Positions 20,383-29,883 are shown, numbered from the stretch's first letter. The stretch: DNA of 32,202 bases from Gammaproteobacteria bacterium (GCA_002748575.1 PDSR01000027.1:1-32202); one strand, 5' to 3'. The notes: generated by a model from the letters alone, not told the origin. Numbers and translations are program-made.

Positions 20383-22659
20383 CTAGTGGCGGCCGAACCA
20401 GCTGTGAAAGAGATACGAGATATAATGGCCACTCCAGGTGAGGAAATCACTGAATCCTACCCAGCCATTCTGATTGTAATCTGCTTCTGCTATAAATCCG
20501 GGGGTACCGCTGCTCTTATTGTATGTGCTTAGGAAAAGCCGAAAATCAGCGCCATCGACATCAGCGTCACTATCCAGATCACCGGGAATATCAACAACAC
20601 ACTCCCCTTCATCCACATTACCATCACAGTTGTTATCAATACCATCGCCGCAAACCTCAGCCGCATCAGGATTAATACTGACGTTGCCGTCATCACAATC
20701 CAATGGTTCTTCGGCGGTATAAGGGAAAGACGGGCTGGTCAGGCATTGGCTATCATCGGTACCATACCCGTCGGCATCTGCATCGTAGTAATAAATACTG
20801 CATGGCTCACTGACATACACATAATCTTCTTTGGTAACAGTGTCTGAATCACCATCGGTGTCAGTCACCGTCAGGCTGACCGTATAATACCCGGCCTGAT
20901 CAAACACGTGGGCAGGATGCTGTTCAGAACTATCAGGGGTACCATCGTTATCGAAGTCCCATGACCAGGCAACTATGCTATCCGTTCCACAGATTTGTGA
21001 TTGATCAACAAAAGCAACATTCAGCGGCAATTCTCCGCTGACAGTCTGTGCACTAAAATTAGCGGTGGGTACCGACTTAGATACAGTAATATCGGTACTT
21101 GTGGTACTTGATGCGTCACCTTCATACACGGTAAGCGTTACCGTATAGGTGCCCGGTTCAGCATAGGTATGGGAGGGGCGTTTTTCGGTGCTGTCTATAG
21201 TGCCATCATTATCGAAATCCCACTCCCATTCACTGACAACGCCGGTGGAATTATCGGCAAATTGAACTGTCAGCGCCTGACAACCCTGAACCGGAGTAGC
21301 GGTAAAACTGGCGTTCACAGGTACCGTACAAGATGACAGCTCGCTCAGGAATGGATCAAAATCAACAACACCGCCAGCGATAGCATCACCGCTGCCCGGG
21401 CCATTTCCGCTTGGGCCATCGGCTGCACCCCAATAATTATTTTCAGCCATAATTGTACCGGCGTTAATATTATGGATACCGTACCTTGTATTGCCGACAA
21501 TATTATTATTATAAATCTGTGGCGCTGCATCATTTCGCGTATCAAAACCAACAGTGTTGGCCAAAATATTATTACAGTAAATCTGTGGCGCAGAACTAAA
21601 AATAATAAACCCTTCCGACACACCGCGGATCGTAGACGACCTGATAACAGGGCTGCCACCGTCAATGTACATCATTTCGAGACGCTCTATAACTGCGTTT
21701 TCAATCACGCCGCCCTCTGATGCCGCAGAAAAACTCATTATGCCCGTGGAATGCATTGGCCAGCTCGATATAAACTTGATATTACTATCTTCGGTGCCTT
21801 CGGCGATTAATTGACTTGAGGCGCCAACCATCAGGGAACCCCTGGCGCTAAATTGAAGTTCTGTTCCCGGCTCAATAGTCAGGGTTGCATTATCAAGATT
21901 TAAGTAACTGGCAAGATAATAGGGAATTCCCGGGTTCTTCATGACAGTGTCGGCAGTTAAGGTCCCACCTTCATAATAAATACGATTATCACCGTTACCC
22001 GTAAAAGTGTTGCTCCCATCTATAGCCGCGATAGCATGATGCCCCTGGGAAATAGTAATACGGAAAGGATACTCTCCATTATCCTCATAGTGATTTTCAC
22101 GAAGCGTGGGAGCGCCCGTCGCCACAACAGCATAACCATAAAAATGCACAGCATCCTGGTAACTGTTGCGAATAGTGCTGTTTTCAATCGTTACATCGGC
22201 GGCTGCATCAAACAGAATCATCTGCCCTCTGCTTCCGCCGTTCTCAATAATGGCATGACGAATAATAGTCCCTTCACCAGTCTCAACACTAAACCCGATA
22301 TTCCCCCAGGGGTTTCCGCTGACATTGGTGGTGAAACGTATTTTGTTGTCTTCGGTGCCTTGCGCAACCAATGTTCCCGCTCCCTTCATACGAGAGCCAA
22401 GCCACAGGTTCATACCAGGATCGAAGCGAACCTCCACACCGGGATTTATCGTCAATGTCGCATTACCAACCAGGTGAATATCGTTTTTTACAATGTACGG
22501 GCTACCGGCAAGATCCCAGTTAGTGTCGGTTTCAATTTCACCACTAACATGAGTATCAGCTACGGCCATCTGCACACAGGTAAACAGTGCAAAAACCCAG
22601 GCAACACCCCCCAAGGCGGCTTTGCCAGATAACAACGGAAACACGGTTTCCTTCTTCAT
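20383..22659 (-). CDS. Secreted right-handed beta-helix protein with two PKD domains, MopE-type metal-binding motif and C-terminal dockerin-like Ca-binding repeats
   Basis: ORF 20383-22713; ATG at 22659 (MKKETVFPLL) has an AAGGA SD. Signal peptide; beta-helix repeats (NATLTINPGVEVRF, GTEDNKIRF, IYNNNIVGNTRYGI); PKD motifs (WEWDFDNDGTIDSTEKRPSHTYAEPGTYTVTLTV and WSWDFDNDGTPDSSEQHPAHVFDQAGYYTVSLTV); DCDDGNVSINPDAAEVCGDGIDNNCDGNVDEGEC; DLDSDADVDGADF...ADYNQNGWVGFSDF. Confidence 0.85.
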   Translation of the reverse strand: MKKETVFPLLSGKAALGGVAWVFALFTCVQMAVADTHVSGEIETDTNWDLAGSPYIVKNDIHLVGNATLTINPGVEVRFDPGMNLWLGSRMKGAGTLVAQGTEDNKIRFTTNVSGNPWGNIGFSVETGEGTIIRHAIIENGGSRGQMILFDAAADVTIENSTIRNSYQDAVHFYGYAVVATGAPTLRENHYEDNGEYPFRITISQGHHAIAAIDGSNTFTGNGDNRIYYEGGTLTADTVMKNPGIPYYLASYLNLDNATLTIEPGTELQFSARGSLMVGASSQLIAEGTEDSNIKFISSWPMHSTGIMSFSAASEGGVIENAVIERLEMMYIDGGSPVIRSSTIRGVSEGFIIFSSAPQIYCNNILANTVGFDTRNDAAPQIYNNNIVGNTRYGIHNINAGTIMAENNYWGAADGPSGNGPGSGDAIAGGVVDFDPFLSELSSCTVPVNASFTATPVQGCQALTVQFADNSTGVVSEWEWDFDNDGTIDSTEKRPSHTYAEPGTYTVTLTVYEGDASSTTSTDITVSKSVPTANFSAQTVSGELPLNVAFVDQSQICGTDSIVAWSWDFDNDGTPDSSEQHPAHVFDQAGYYTVSLTVTDTDGDSDTVTKEDYVYVSEPCSIYYYDADADGYGTDDSQCLTSPSFPYTAEEPLDCDDGNVSINPDAAEVCGDGIDNNCDGNVDEGECVVDIPGDLDSDADVDGADFRLFLSTYNKSSGTPGFIAEADYNQNGWVGFSDFLTWSGHYISYLFHSWFGRH

Positions 22660-22710
22660 TTGCTTTTCCTTAGATTTAATAAATAAACTTTTCAGGTCGA
22701 TAAAAAACAT

Positions 22711-22746
22711 CAATACCTAAACCCATCACAATACCTAAACCCATCA
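22711..22746. repeat. Perfect 18-bp tandem duplication (caatacctaaacccatca x2)
   Basis: Direct reading: 22711-22728 and 22729-22746 are identical. The second copy contains the stop codon of the - strand gene at 22744-23751. Confidence 0.97.
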
Positions 22747-23751
22747 CAACGAATCATAAAACCGCGACAGATTGGCGCGTACCCGCGACTCTATAAACTC
22801 CCTCACTGCGCCGTTTGCCAGGGCATCCGGTAAATACTGCTGCATTTCTACCAGAACATAATCCCGGGTAAAACCACACTGCTCAGCCAGCTCACCCATC
22901 GGTTCATTTCCGTGTTGTGAAAAGAAATCCTCAATCACAACATCCAAAATATTGTAAATATATTCTGTTTCACGAATCTGCAACCAGAGTTTTTTGGCTA
23001 GTGCCGCTGCTTTTTCAATATCCTGCTCGGATACATGATCCGCCACCTGGGAAAAACGCTTTGCTTCAAGTTTTTCCCAAAAATGATCGCCTGCTTTTTT
23101 AATATTGTGTGCGTTTAACGCATTATTCAGAAATTTTTCACTGAGTTCCAGGGTGCGGTTAATATTGGCTTCAATGTACTTCTTAACGGCAATTTCAGCC
23201 ATGCTTTCAAGGTTCGGCATGGCCTTATTAATACTTTTTGCCCCCATTTTCATTAAAGAACCCACACCGGGAACTTTTTTAGTCACCAGATTTTCATTCA
23301 TCACATAATCTTTAATGCCATGATAAAGCACATCAGAAATCAGCTCGCTGTACACCGGGCTTCTTAGCAATGCTCTTATAAAATCCACCCGAATTTCTTC
23401 ATATTGGGCAAGGTGTACAATGAAATCATCGAATTCATTTTTCGGGATTAAAGACGATAACGAGGCTTGCTGATTGATATCCGCACTAACACCTGCCAGC
23501 ACAGCATTCACCAGCAAGGCATGAAAGTGCTCTGTGTAAGGAGTATGTTTTATACTGTGGCGCACAAACGCTTTTACCTGGGAAACATCTACCACTTCAT
23601 TCAGGCTGGTGTGATTGAACCATGCATAGAGTTCGGCAATTTCTTCTGCTATCAATCTTTGCAGGCCATCACCAGAAAGATCGGCCAATACAAACTGTAC
23701 ATGCTGCTCTTTAATCTCTTGCAGCCATTGCTCCCTTGTTTGTTCCGCCAC
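22744..23751 (-). CDS. Conserved-looking helical protein of unknown function
   Basis: 335-aa ORF starting MAEQTREQWLQEIKEQHVQF. Clear coding character; predominantly charged/helical composition. No family recognised. Confidence 0.75.
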   Translation of the reverse strand: MAEQTREQWLQEIKEQHVQFVLADLSGDGLQRLIAEEIAELYAWFNHTSLNEVVDVSQVKAFVRHSIKHTPYTEHFHALLVNAVLAGVSADINQQASLSSLIPKNEFDDFIVHLAQYEEIRVDFIRALLRSPVYSELISDVLYHGIKDYVMNENLVTKKVPGVGSLMKMGAKSINKAMPNLESMAEIAVKKYIEANINRTLELSEKFLNNALNAHNIKKAGDHFWEKLEAKRFSQVADHVSEQDIEKAAALAKKLWLQIRETEYIYNILDVVIEDFFSQHGNEPMGELAEQCGFTRDYVLVEMQQYLPDALANGAVREFIESRVRANLSRFYDSL

Positions 23752-23915
23752 CCGTTAACTCCCCTTATCATGCGTTAATGCAATTAAAAATATCTACAAT
23801 ACTGTATTCATCAGTCCGGGCAACCATACGCGGCTGCCCGACACTACGCAACTTTCAAGCCCTGCGCTGTTTGCAACAATCAGATTACAATCCATATACT
23901 TAAAAGGGCAAAAAA

Positions 23916-23942
23916 AAGCCTGAAACGGCGTGTTTCAGGCTT
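23916..23942 (-). terminator. Rho-independent terminator downstream of the stator operon
   Basis: Minus-strand reading: AAGCCTGAAAC-acgcc-GTTTCAGGCTT followed by TTTTT. Located about 130 nt after the motB/pomB stop. Confidence 0.88.
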
Positions 23943-24072
23943 GAGGCGTCCAAAAGGTTATGTAAGAACAGTCATCGGCGACGTGATGACTATGGGAGCA
24001 AGTATCACGAAAAACGCTCAGATACTCAGTTTATGATTTGTAGCAGCTACGTATCTGAATTGTAATTTCTGA

Positions 24073-25329
24073 CTAAAAGAATTCCTCATCATCGCCAGCG
24101 GGATTGGAAAAAGGGTCCACTGATATATCAAACCCTGATTGATCCTGCCTAGGCTCAAAAGCAGGCTCACTGGCCTGTTTACGAGGTAATTCAGGTTCAA
24201 CCACTTGCCGAGGTGTATTCACCTCCACATCTAATGAATTAACCTCAATATCATCACTTTTCAATTCATCGGGCTTTGGCTCCAACACGCTGATCACCTG
24301 TTCGCCGTTATCGGATTGCAGGGTTTCCTGATTGCCATCTTCATCCTCGTTAAGAATTTCAAAGCCTTCCAAACCTTCCAGGCCCGCTTCTTTGATCATA
24401 TCCAGAGTAAATTCGTCATCTTCAGGCAGCTCTTCTTCGCCCGACATAATGGCCTCGTCATTGCCACCCTGCTCCACCACGATCTCGACACGGCGGTTAC
24501 GCGCCCTGTTTTCAACGGTATCATTGGGCACCAAAGGCTGCGTTTCACCCAAGCCCACAATGGAAAACAGTGTCGGATCCATTTCACCGGTTTTCATCAG
24601 CTCATGAGCAACCGACACCGAACGAGAGGACGACAGCTCCCAGTTGGAGCGAAACCGGCGGGTGGATATAGGGACATCATCAGTGTGGCCTGTTACGGCA
24701 AAAGTACCGGGCATATCTTTAAGGGCATCGCGAATTTTATCCATGATGGGCATAAAGCCTGGCCGCAACGTGGCCGAACCAGATGCAAACGATCCCTGCT
24801 CTTTGACTCGAATAATAATCTTGCGCCCTTGTGTTTCCACTTCAATTTTGCCATTTTCAATTTCCGTTTTCAGAGATTGAGCTGCATCCACGGCATCAGC
24901 CTGAGTTTGTGCCACCAGCTTTTGCATCATTTTTGCAACCGCTTCTGCCTTCGACTGTTCCGCATCGGATTCCTGTGCTTCTTCGGTGCCATCAACACAC
25001 TCAACCTGCAGTGTTGATTTAGTCATGTCAGTGGTTTGCTGCTGCACCACATTCAGTGGCGTGGGGTCGGGGCGGCCTGGAGAAAACTCCTGAGCAATAA
25101 TGGACGTTCCTTTGGGAATATCTTGAGCCTGTACCTGATTCTGCACACCAAAGGCGCTTTGCATGGAACCTGCGACCTGTTTGTATTTCTTCACATCCAT
25201 TTCAGAAAAGGCCAGCAACAGCACGAAGAAGCACATCAGCAACGACATCAGGTCTGCAAATGTGGCGAGGTACGCCGGCAGCCCCGCAGGGCATTCGGGG
25301 CATTCCTGTTCTTCGGTATTATCAGACAC
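24073..25329 (-). CDS. pomB: Flagellar stator protein PomB/MotB with extended acidic C-terminus
   Basis: 418 aa. PECPAGLPAYLATFADLMSLLMCFFVLLLAFSEMDVKKYKQVAGSMQSAFG (TM plus ion-binding Asp). OmpA-like peptidoglycan-binding domain (VTGHTDDVP...SSSRSVSVAHEL...ENRARNRRVEIVV). Confidence 0.93.
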   Translation of the reverse strand: MSDNTEEQECPECPAGLPAYLATFADLMSLLMCFFVLLLAFSEMDVKKYKQVAGSMQSAFGVQNQVQAQDIPKGTSIIAQEFSPGRPDPTPLNVVQQQTTDMTKSTLQVECVDGTEEAQESDAEQSKAEAVAKMMQKLVAQTQADAVDAAQSLKTEIENGKIEVETQGRKIIIRVKEQGSFASGSATLRPGFMPIMDKIRDALKDMPGTFAVTGHTDDVPISTRRFRSNWELSSSRSVSVAHELMKTGEMDPTLFSIVGLGETQPLVPNDTVENRARNRRVEIVVEQGGNDEAIMSGEEELPEDDEFTLDMIKEAGLEGLEGFEILNEDEDGNQETLQSDNGEQVISVLEPKPDELKSDDIEVNSLDVEVNTPRQVVEPELPRKQASEPAFEPRQDQSGFDISVDPFSNPAGDDEEFF

Positions 25330-25332
25330 AAC

Positions 25333-26088
25333 TTACTCTTCTTCGGTGCGCTTGCCTTCGGCCAGATAAGCTTTCAGCAAGGTTTGAATAACACGCGGGT
25401 TCTGGCCGGATTGAATGGCCACCAGCGCATCGATAATCATGGACTGGATGCGCGTTTCTTCTTCCGCCCGCAACTTGAGCTTATCGGCAAATGGCAGGGC
25501 CACCATGTTTGCAACCATAGCTCCGTACAGGGTGGTTAACAGGGCAACCGCCATCGCCGGCCCGATAGATTTAGGGTCATCCATGGCCGATAGCATTTGC
25601 ACCAGGCCCACCAGGGTACCGATCATGCCCATAGCCGGTGCCACATCACCAATTTGCTGCCATATTTTAGAACCCCAGTCATGGCGACTTGCGGCTTCTT
25701 TCATTTCTTTGGTTAACAGGGAGCGCACTACATCGGGGTCGTGACCATCCACCAGTAACTGAATACCCCTTTGTAAAAAATCGTTACTGACCTCTTTGCC
25801 TTCTAGCGATAACAGCCCGCCTTTACGGGCAGCATCGGCAAGTTCCACCACCTCTACGATCAGCTCTTCAGGAGAAGTCATTTGAAACTTGAAGGATTTA
25901 CCCGCCACCTTAAACGCACTTAAAAACTGGCTGAGGGAAAATTTCATTAAAACGGCGAATATGGTTCCACCCAGAACCACCAGAATAGAAGGCACGTTAA
26001 CGAAGATAATAATGCTGCCGCCCAATGCCATTGCCGCACCGACAATGGCAAACGCGCCTATGATTCCCACCAGGGTGGCTAGATCCAC
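25333..26088 (-). CDS. pomA: Flagellar stator protein PomA/MotA
   Basis: ORF 25333-26115. The GTG at 26088 (VDLATLVGIIGAFAIVG) has a good SD (AAGGGGAG). MotA/ExbB signature APAMGMIGTLVGLVQMLSAMDDPKSIGPAMAVALLTTLYGAMVAN. Confidence 0.93.
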   Translation of the reverse strand: MDLATLVGIIGAFAIVGAAMALGGSIIIFVNVPSILVVLGGTIFAVLMKFSLSQFLSAFKVAGKSFKFQMTSPEELIVEVVELADAARKGGLLSLEGKEVSNDFLQRGIQLLVDGHDPDVVRSLLTKEMKEAASRHDWGSKIWQQIGDVAPAMGMIGTLVGLVQMLSAMDDPKSIGPAMAVALLTTLYGAMVANMVALPFADKLKLRAEEETRIQSMIIDALVAIQSGQNPRVIQTLLKAYLAEGKRTEEE

Positions 26089-26231
26089 TGTGGACTCCCC
26101 TTGATCTTTACCCAAAAACTAAGCTTGTTACTTAAGTCTAGACAGGAATTTACAGAATTCAGGGATATTCATTGACCCCGGTTGATTCAATTAGGTAACT
26201 TTGCGTCATTCTTTTCTAATTCGAGCGCAAC

Positions 26232-26480
26232 ATGGCTAAAAAAGATACAAAACCAGACTTTGAAACTGCTTTAGAAACCCTTGAATCACTGGTGGAGCGC
26301 ATGGAAAGCGGCGAACTTTCACTGGAAGACTCCCTAAGCGCCTTCGAACAAGGCATTCAACTCACCAAAAGCTGCCAGAAATCGCTGCAAGAGGCGGAAC
26401 AACGAGTAAAAATTTTAATAGAGCAGAACGGTTCTGAAGAATTACAGGATTTCGCAGCTCACACTGAAAGCGAAGGCTAA
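26232..26480 (+). CDS. xseB: Exodeoxyribonuclease VII small subunit
   Basis: 82 aa: FETALETLESLVERMESGELSLEDSLSAFEQGIQLTKSCQKSLQEAEQRVKIL. Confidence 0.97.
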   Translation: MAKKDTKPDFETALETLESLVERMESGELSLEDSLSAFEQGIQLTKSCQKSLQEAEQRVKILIEQNGSEELQDFAAHTESEG

Positions 26481-26488
26481 GCGAATCA

Positions 26489-27388
26489 ATGAGCGACGCC
26501 ACCCTGACGGATTACCTTCGTAGCAGCCAGCAAAAAGTGAATACCCGCCTTGAATACTGGCTGGAACAACAGGCACAACTGGCCCCCCGGCTGGTGGAAG
26601 CCATGGCCTATGCAACCTTTAACGGCGGCAAACGGGTGCGCCCGGTGCTGGCTTTTGCTACCGCAGAGGCCCTTGGCGGCAGTGCCGACCACGCCGTTGA
26701 TGCTGCCTGCGCCCTTGAGATGGTGCATTCCTATTCGTTAGTCCATGATGACTTACCGGCAATGGACGACGATGACCTGCGCCGCGGCGAGCCTACCTGC
26801 CATATCGCCTTTGATGAAGCCACGGCTATTTTGGCAGGAGATGCCTTGCAGTGCCTGGCCTTTGAAGTGCTTGCCAACAGCCCTTTGGCGGCCATGAGCA
26901 GCCCGGTAAAAATCCAGATGATTCAAGAGCTTGCAAAATCAAGCGGCACCGCTGGCATGGCGGGCGGTCAGGCGCTGGATCTTGAGGGCGAAGACAAACA
27001 GCTGACACTGGCGGAGTTAGAGCGTATTCACCGCCATAAGACCGGGCAACTGATTCGTGGGGCGGTAAGAATGGGTGCCATGGTGGCACCCCCATGTACT
27101 GATGACCAGCTAAGGGCACTGGATCAATACGCAGAGACCATCGGCCTTGCCTTTCAGGTATGGGACGATGTGCTGGATGTGATCGGCGACACCGAAACCC
27201 TGGGCAAACAGCAAGGGGCCGATCTGGCATTAAACAAATCCACTTATCCACAGCTGCTGGGGCTGGATGCAGCAAAAGCCTACGCACAAAGCCTGGATGA
27301 AAAAGCCCAGGCCGCTTTATCCCATTTTGATCATAAAGCGGACACACTCCGGGCACTTTCACGCTATATTGTATCCCGTAGCCATTGA
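26489..27388 (+). CDS. ispA: (2E,6E)-farnesyl diphosphate synthase
   Basis: 299 aa with FARM-type HDDLPAMDDDDLRRGEPTCH and second Asp motif VWDDVLDVIGD. Confidence 0.96.
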   Translation: MSDATLTDYLRSSQQKVNTRLEYWLEQQAQLAPRLVEAMAYATFNGGKRVRPVLAFATAEALGGSADHAVDAACALEMVHSYSLVHDDLPAMDDDDLRRGEPTCHIAFDEATAILAGDALQCLAFEVLANSPLAAMSSPVKIQMIQELAKSSGTAGMAGGQALDLEGEDKQLTLAELERIHRHKTGQLIRGAVRMGAMVAPPCTDDQLRALDQYAETIGLAFQVWDDVLDVIGDTETLGKQQGADLALNKSTYPQLLGLDAAKAYAQSLDEKAQAALSHFDHKADTLRALSRYIVSRSH

Positions 27389-27424
27389 TTTACCGTGAGG
27401 TCGGGCAGGCGCTTCAGTAAAAAT

Positions 27425-27453
27425 GTAACATAACGGTAACTCTGGGTTATAAT
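27425..27453 (+). promoter_or_regulatory. Candidate sigma70 promoter upstream of dxs
   Basis: GTAACA (4/6 match to TTGACA), 17-nt spacer, perfect TATAAT at 27448-27453. 55 nt before the dxs ATG. Confidence 0.5.
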
Positions 27454-27508
27454 GTGATGGTTTTATCGCCGACCGTTACCGTTGTTGCCTTTAAAGGTAC
27501 CGCTGTTT

Positions 27509-29425
27509 ATGTTTACTGAAATTCCGCTAACCAGACCAAGCACGCCGCTGTTGGATAATATCGACCGCCCTGAACAACTGCGTGTTTTGGCACAGGAACA
27601 GCTTCCCCAGGTTATTAATGAGTTACGCCAATACCTGCTTTATTCGGTGGGTAAAACCGGTGGGCACTTTGGCGCTGGCCTGGGAGTTGTGGAATTAACG
27701 GTGGCCCTGCATTACGTGTACGACACCCCCATGGATAAACTGGTTTGGGATGTGGGCCATCAGGCTTACCCCCATAAAATCCTCACCGGTCGCCGTGATG
27801 CCATCCTCTCCATGCGCCAGCGCAATGGGTTAAGTGCTTTTCCAAAGCGAGATGAAAGCATTTACGATACCTTTGGTGTGGGCCATTCCAGCACCTCTAT
27901 TTCAGCGGCCCTTGGCATGGCGATGGCTGCCGATATGCAGGGGCGCAGTAACAAGCACGTAGCCATTATCGGTGATGGCGCCATGACCGCCGGTATGGCA
28001 TTTGAAGCCATTAACCATGCCGCCCACCAACACAGTGATATTCTGGTAATTTTAAACGATAACGAGATGTCCATTAGCGAAAACGTGGGCGGCTTGTCGA
28101 ACTATTTCTCGCGTATCTGGGCCAGCAGAACCTATAACTCGCTGCGTGAAGGTGGCAAAAAGGCACTGGAAAACATGCCCCGCACCATGGAATTTGCCCG
28201 CCGCACTGAAGAGCACGTGAAAGGCATGGTATCGCCCGGCACCCTGTTTGAGGAGCTGGGTTTTAATTATGTTGGCCCTATTGATGGCCACAACATTGAA
28301 AAACTGGTGACATACCTGTCGAAAATGAAGGAAATCCCCGGGCCCAAACTGCTGCATGTTATTACCCAGAAAGGCCGGGGCTTTATTCCCGCCGAGCAAG
28401 ACCCTATCAGTTACCATGCCCTGAACAAGCTGGAACCCAAACCTGCGGTGACAGATTCACAAAAGCCTGCAGATAACAAACCCAAGTATTCCGATGTGTT
28501 TGGCCAATGGCTATGCGATATGGCGGCACAGGATAAGCGTTTGGTGGGCATTACCCCGGCCATGCGTGAAGGCTCCGGCATGGTGAATTTTTCAAAACAA
28601 TTTCCTGATCAATACCAGGATGTCGCCATTGCCGAGCAACACGCCGTTACCCTGGCTGCCGGGCTTGCCTGTGAAGGCCAAAAGCCGGTGGTTGCTATTT
28701 ATTCAACGTTTTTACAACGGGCATATGATCAGCTGGTTCACGATGTCGCCCTTCAGGATTTAGATGTACTGTTCGGTATTGATCGTGCCGGTTTAGTGGG
28801 CGAAGACGGCCCCACACATGCAGGAGCCTACGACATCAGCTACTTACGCTGCATTCCCAAAATGGTAATTATGACACCATCGGATGAAAACGAATGCCGC
28901 CAAATGCTATATACCGGATACCAGCACCCCGGCCCTGCAGCGGTGCGTTATCCGCGGGGAACCGGCCCTGGGGCTACCATTGAAACCACCATGGAAGCCT
29001 TACCCCTGGGTAAAGGTGTGCTGCGCCGCAAAGGCCAGAAGATCGCCTTGCTGGTATTTGGCACCCCGCTGGCGGATGCCCTTGAGGTAGCCGATTCGCT
29101 CAATGCAAGCGTCGCCGATATGCGCTTTGTAAAACCCATTGATGAAGCGCTGATTATTGACCTAGCGAACACCCATGATCTATTGGTAACGGTGGAAGAA
29201 AGCAGCATTATGGGCGGCGCCGGTTCAGCAGTGGCAGAATGCCTGGCACAACAGGGAATTGCCCAGCAATTACTGAATATCGGCATTCCCGACGCCTATA
29301 TTGAACACGGCAAGCCTTCGGAAATGATTCACGAATGTGGCCTTGATGCCCCCGGCATTAAAGCGGCCATTGAAGAACGCCTGCGGTTAATCAGCCGCAG
29401 CAAAGCGAAACAATCTGCCGGTTAG
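27509..29425 (+). CDS. dxs: 1-deoxy-D-xylulose-5-phosphate synthase
   Basis: ORF 27482-29425; ATG at 27509. Contains [52 protein letters not shown] and [19 protein letters not shown]. Confidence 0.97.
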   Translation: MFTEIPLTRPSTPLLDNIDRPEQLRVLAQEQLPQVINELRQYLLYSVGKTGGHFGAGLGVVELTVALHYVYDTPMDKLVWDVGHQAYPHKILTGRRDAILSMRQRNGLSAFPKRDESIYDTFGVGHSSTSISAALGMAMAADMQGRSNKHVAIIGDGAMTAGMAFEAINHAAHQHSDILVILNDNEMSISENVGGLSNYFSRIWASRTYNSLREGGKKALENMPRTMEFARRTEEHVKGMVSPGTLFEELGFNYVGPIDGHNIEKLVTYLSKMKEIPGPKLLHVITQKGRGFIPAEQDPISYHALNKLEPKPAVTDSQKPADNKPKYSDVFGQWLCDMAAQDKRLVGITPAMREGSGMVNFSKQFPDQYQDVAIAEQHAVTLAAGLACEGQKPVVAIYSTFLQRAYDQLVHDVALQDLDVLFGIDRAGLVGEDGPTHAGAYDISYLRCIPKMVIMTPSDENECRQMLYTGYQHPGPAAVRYPRGTGPGATIETTMEALPLGKGVLRRKGQKIALLVFGTPLADALEVADSLNASVADMRFVKPIDEALIIDLANTHDLLVTVEESSIMGGAGSAVAECLAQQGIAQQLLNIGIPDAYIEHGKPSEMIHECGLDAPGIKAAIEERLRLISRSKAKQSAG

Positions 29426-29427
29426 GG

Positions 29428-29520
29428 TTTCTGGGATATAGTTTTGATAACGGCACATTAATTCTGGAGTTGATAGCGCCTGGTTCCCATGAAAACTTCT
29501 ACCGTGATATTAAGCGTTAA
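29428..29520 (+). pseudogene. Possible C-terminal remnant of a RelE/ParE-family toxin
   Basis: In-frame reading FLGYSFDNGTLILELIAPGSHENFYRDIKR-stop directly after the dxs stop, with no start codon. The GSHENFYRDxKR ending looks like the C-terminus of some RelE/ParE-type toxins (recalled, not aligned). Confidence 0.4.
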
Positions 29521-29742
29521 GGTTTTTAGCTTGATAAAGCCTATCAATATCAGGAAAATCATTCCAAGAGCCAGCCATATCCGCTATAGGCTGTGACTTA
29601 CCGAAAAAACAACTCATTTAAAATTGTTATTGTGCCGAGCTTTGCTCGTTCTTAAGATGTCTTTCGATAGGTTTCTGAAAATGAGTGGAAATAGAGAGCA
29701 GCAGTTGTTTTTTCGAGCCATTGCAGAGGAGTGCAAAGTACA

Positions 29743-29883
29743 ATGAAACTATTTTACGGTACTCTTTTTTTACTCTTTGTATCATTGTCTCATGCGGGTA
29801 CACCCGTGCCACAAACGCTTATTGATCAAGTGGCTGACTCTAAGCTGTTTACAAAGCCTTTTGATCCACTCGGTTTAATCTAA
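29743..29883 (+). CDS. Small predicted exported peptide or truncated secreted protein (46 aa)
   Basis: MKLFYGTLFLLFVSLSHAGTPVPQTLIDQVADSKLFTKPFDPLGLI. ATG start, classic signal-peptide-like N-terminus, upstream AGAGGAG. Confidence 0.4.
   Translation: MKLFYGTLFLLFVSLSHAGTPVPQTLIDQVADSKLFTKPFDPLGLI

Noticed and set aside
22036-22632. 198-aa + strand ORF
   Set aside because: Antisense to the beta-helix/PKD gene; implausible protein composition.
24316-25017. 233-aa + strand ORF antisense to pomB
   Set aside because: Fully inside a confidently identified gene; composition is a shadow of the opposite strand.
29597-29745. Short + frame ending MSFDRFLKMSGNREQQLFFRAIAEECKVQ overlapping the 46-aa ORF start
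   Set aside because: Very short, no convincing SD, no recognisable family; could be chance.
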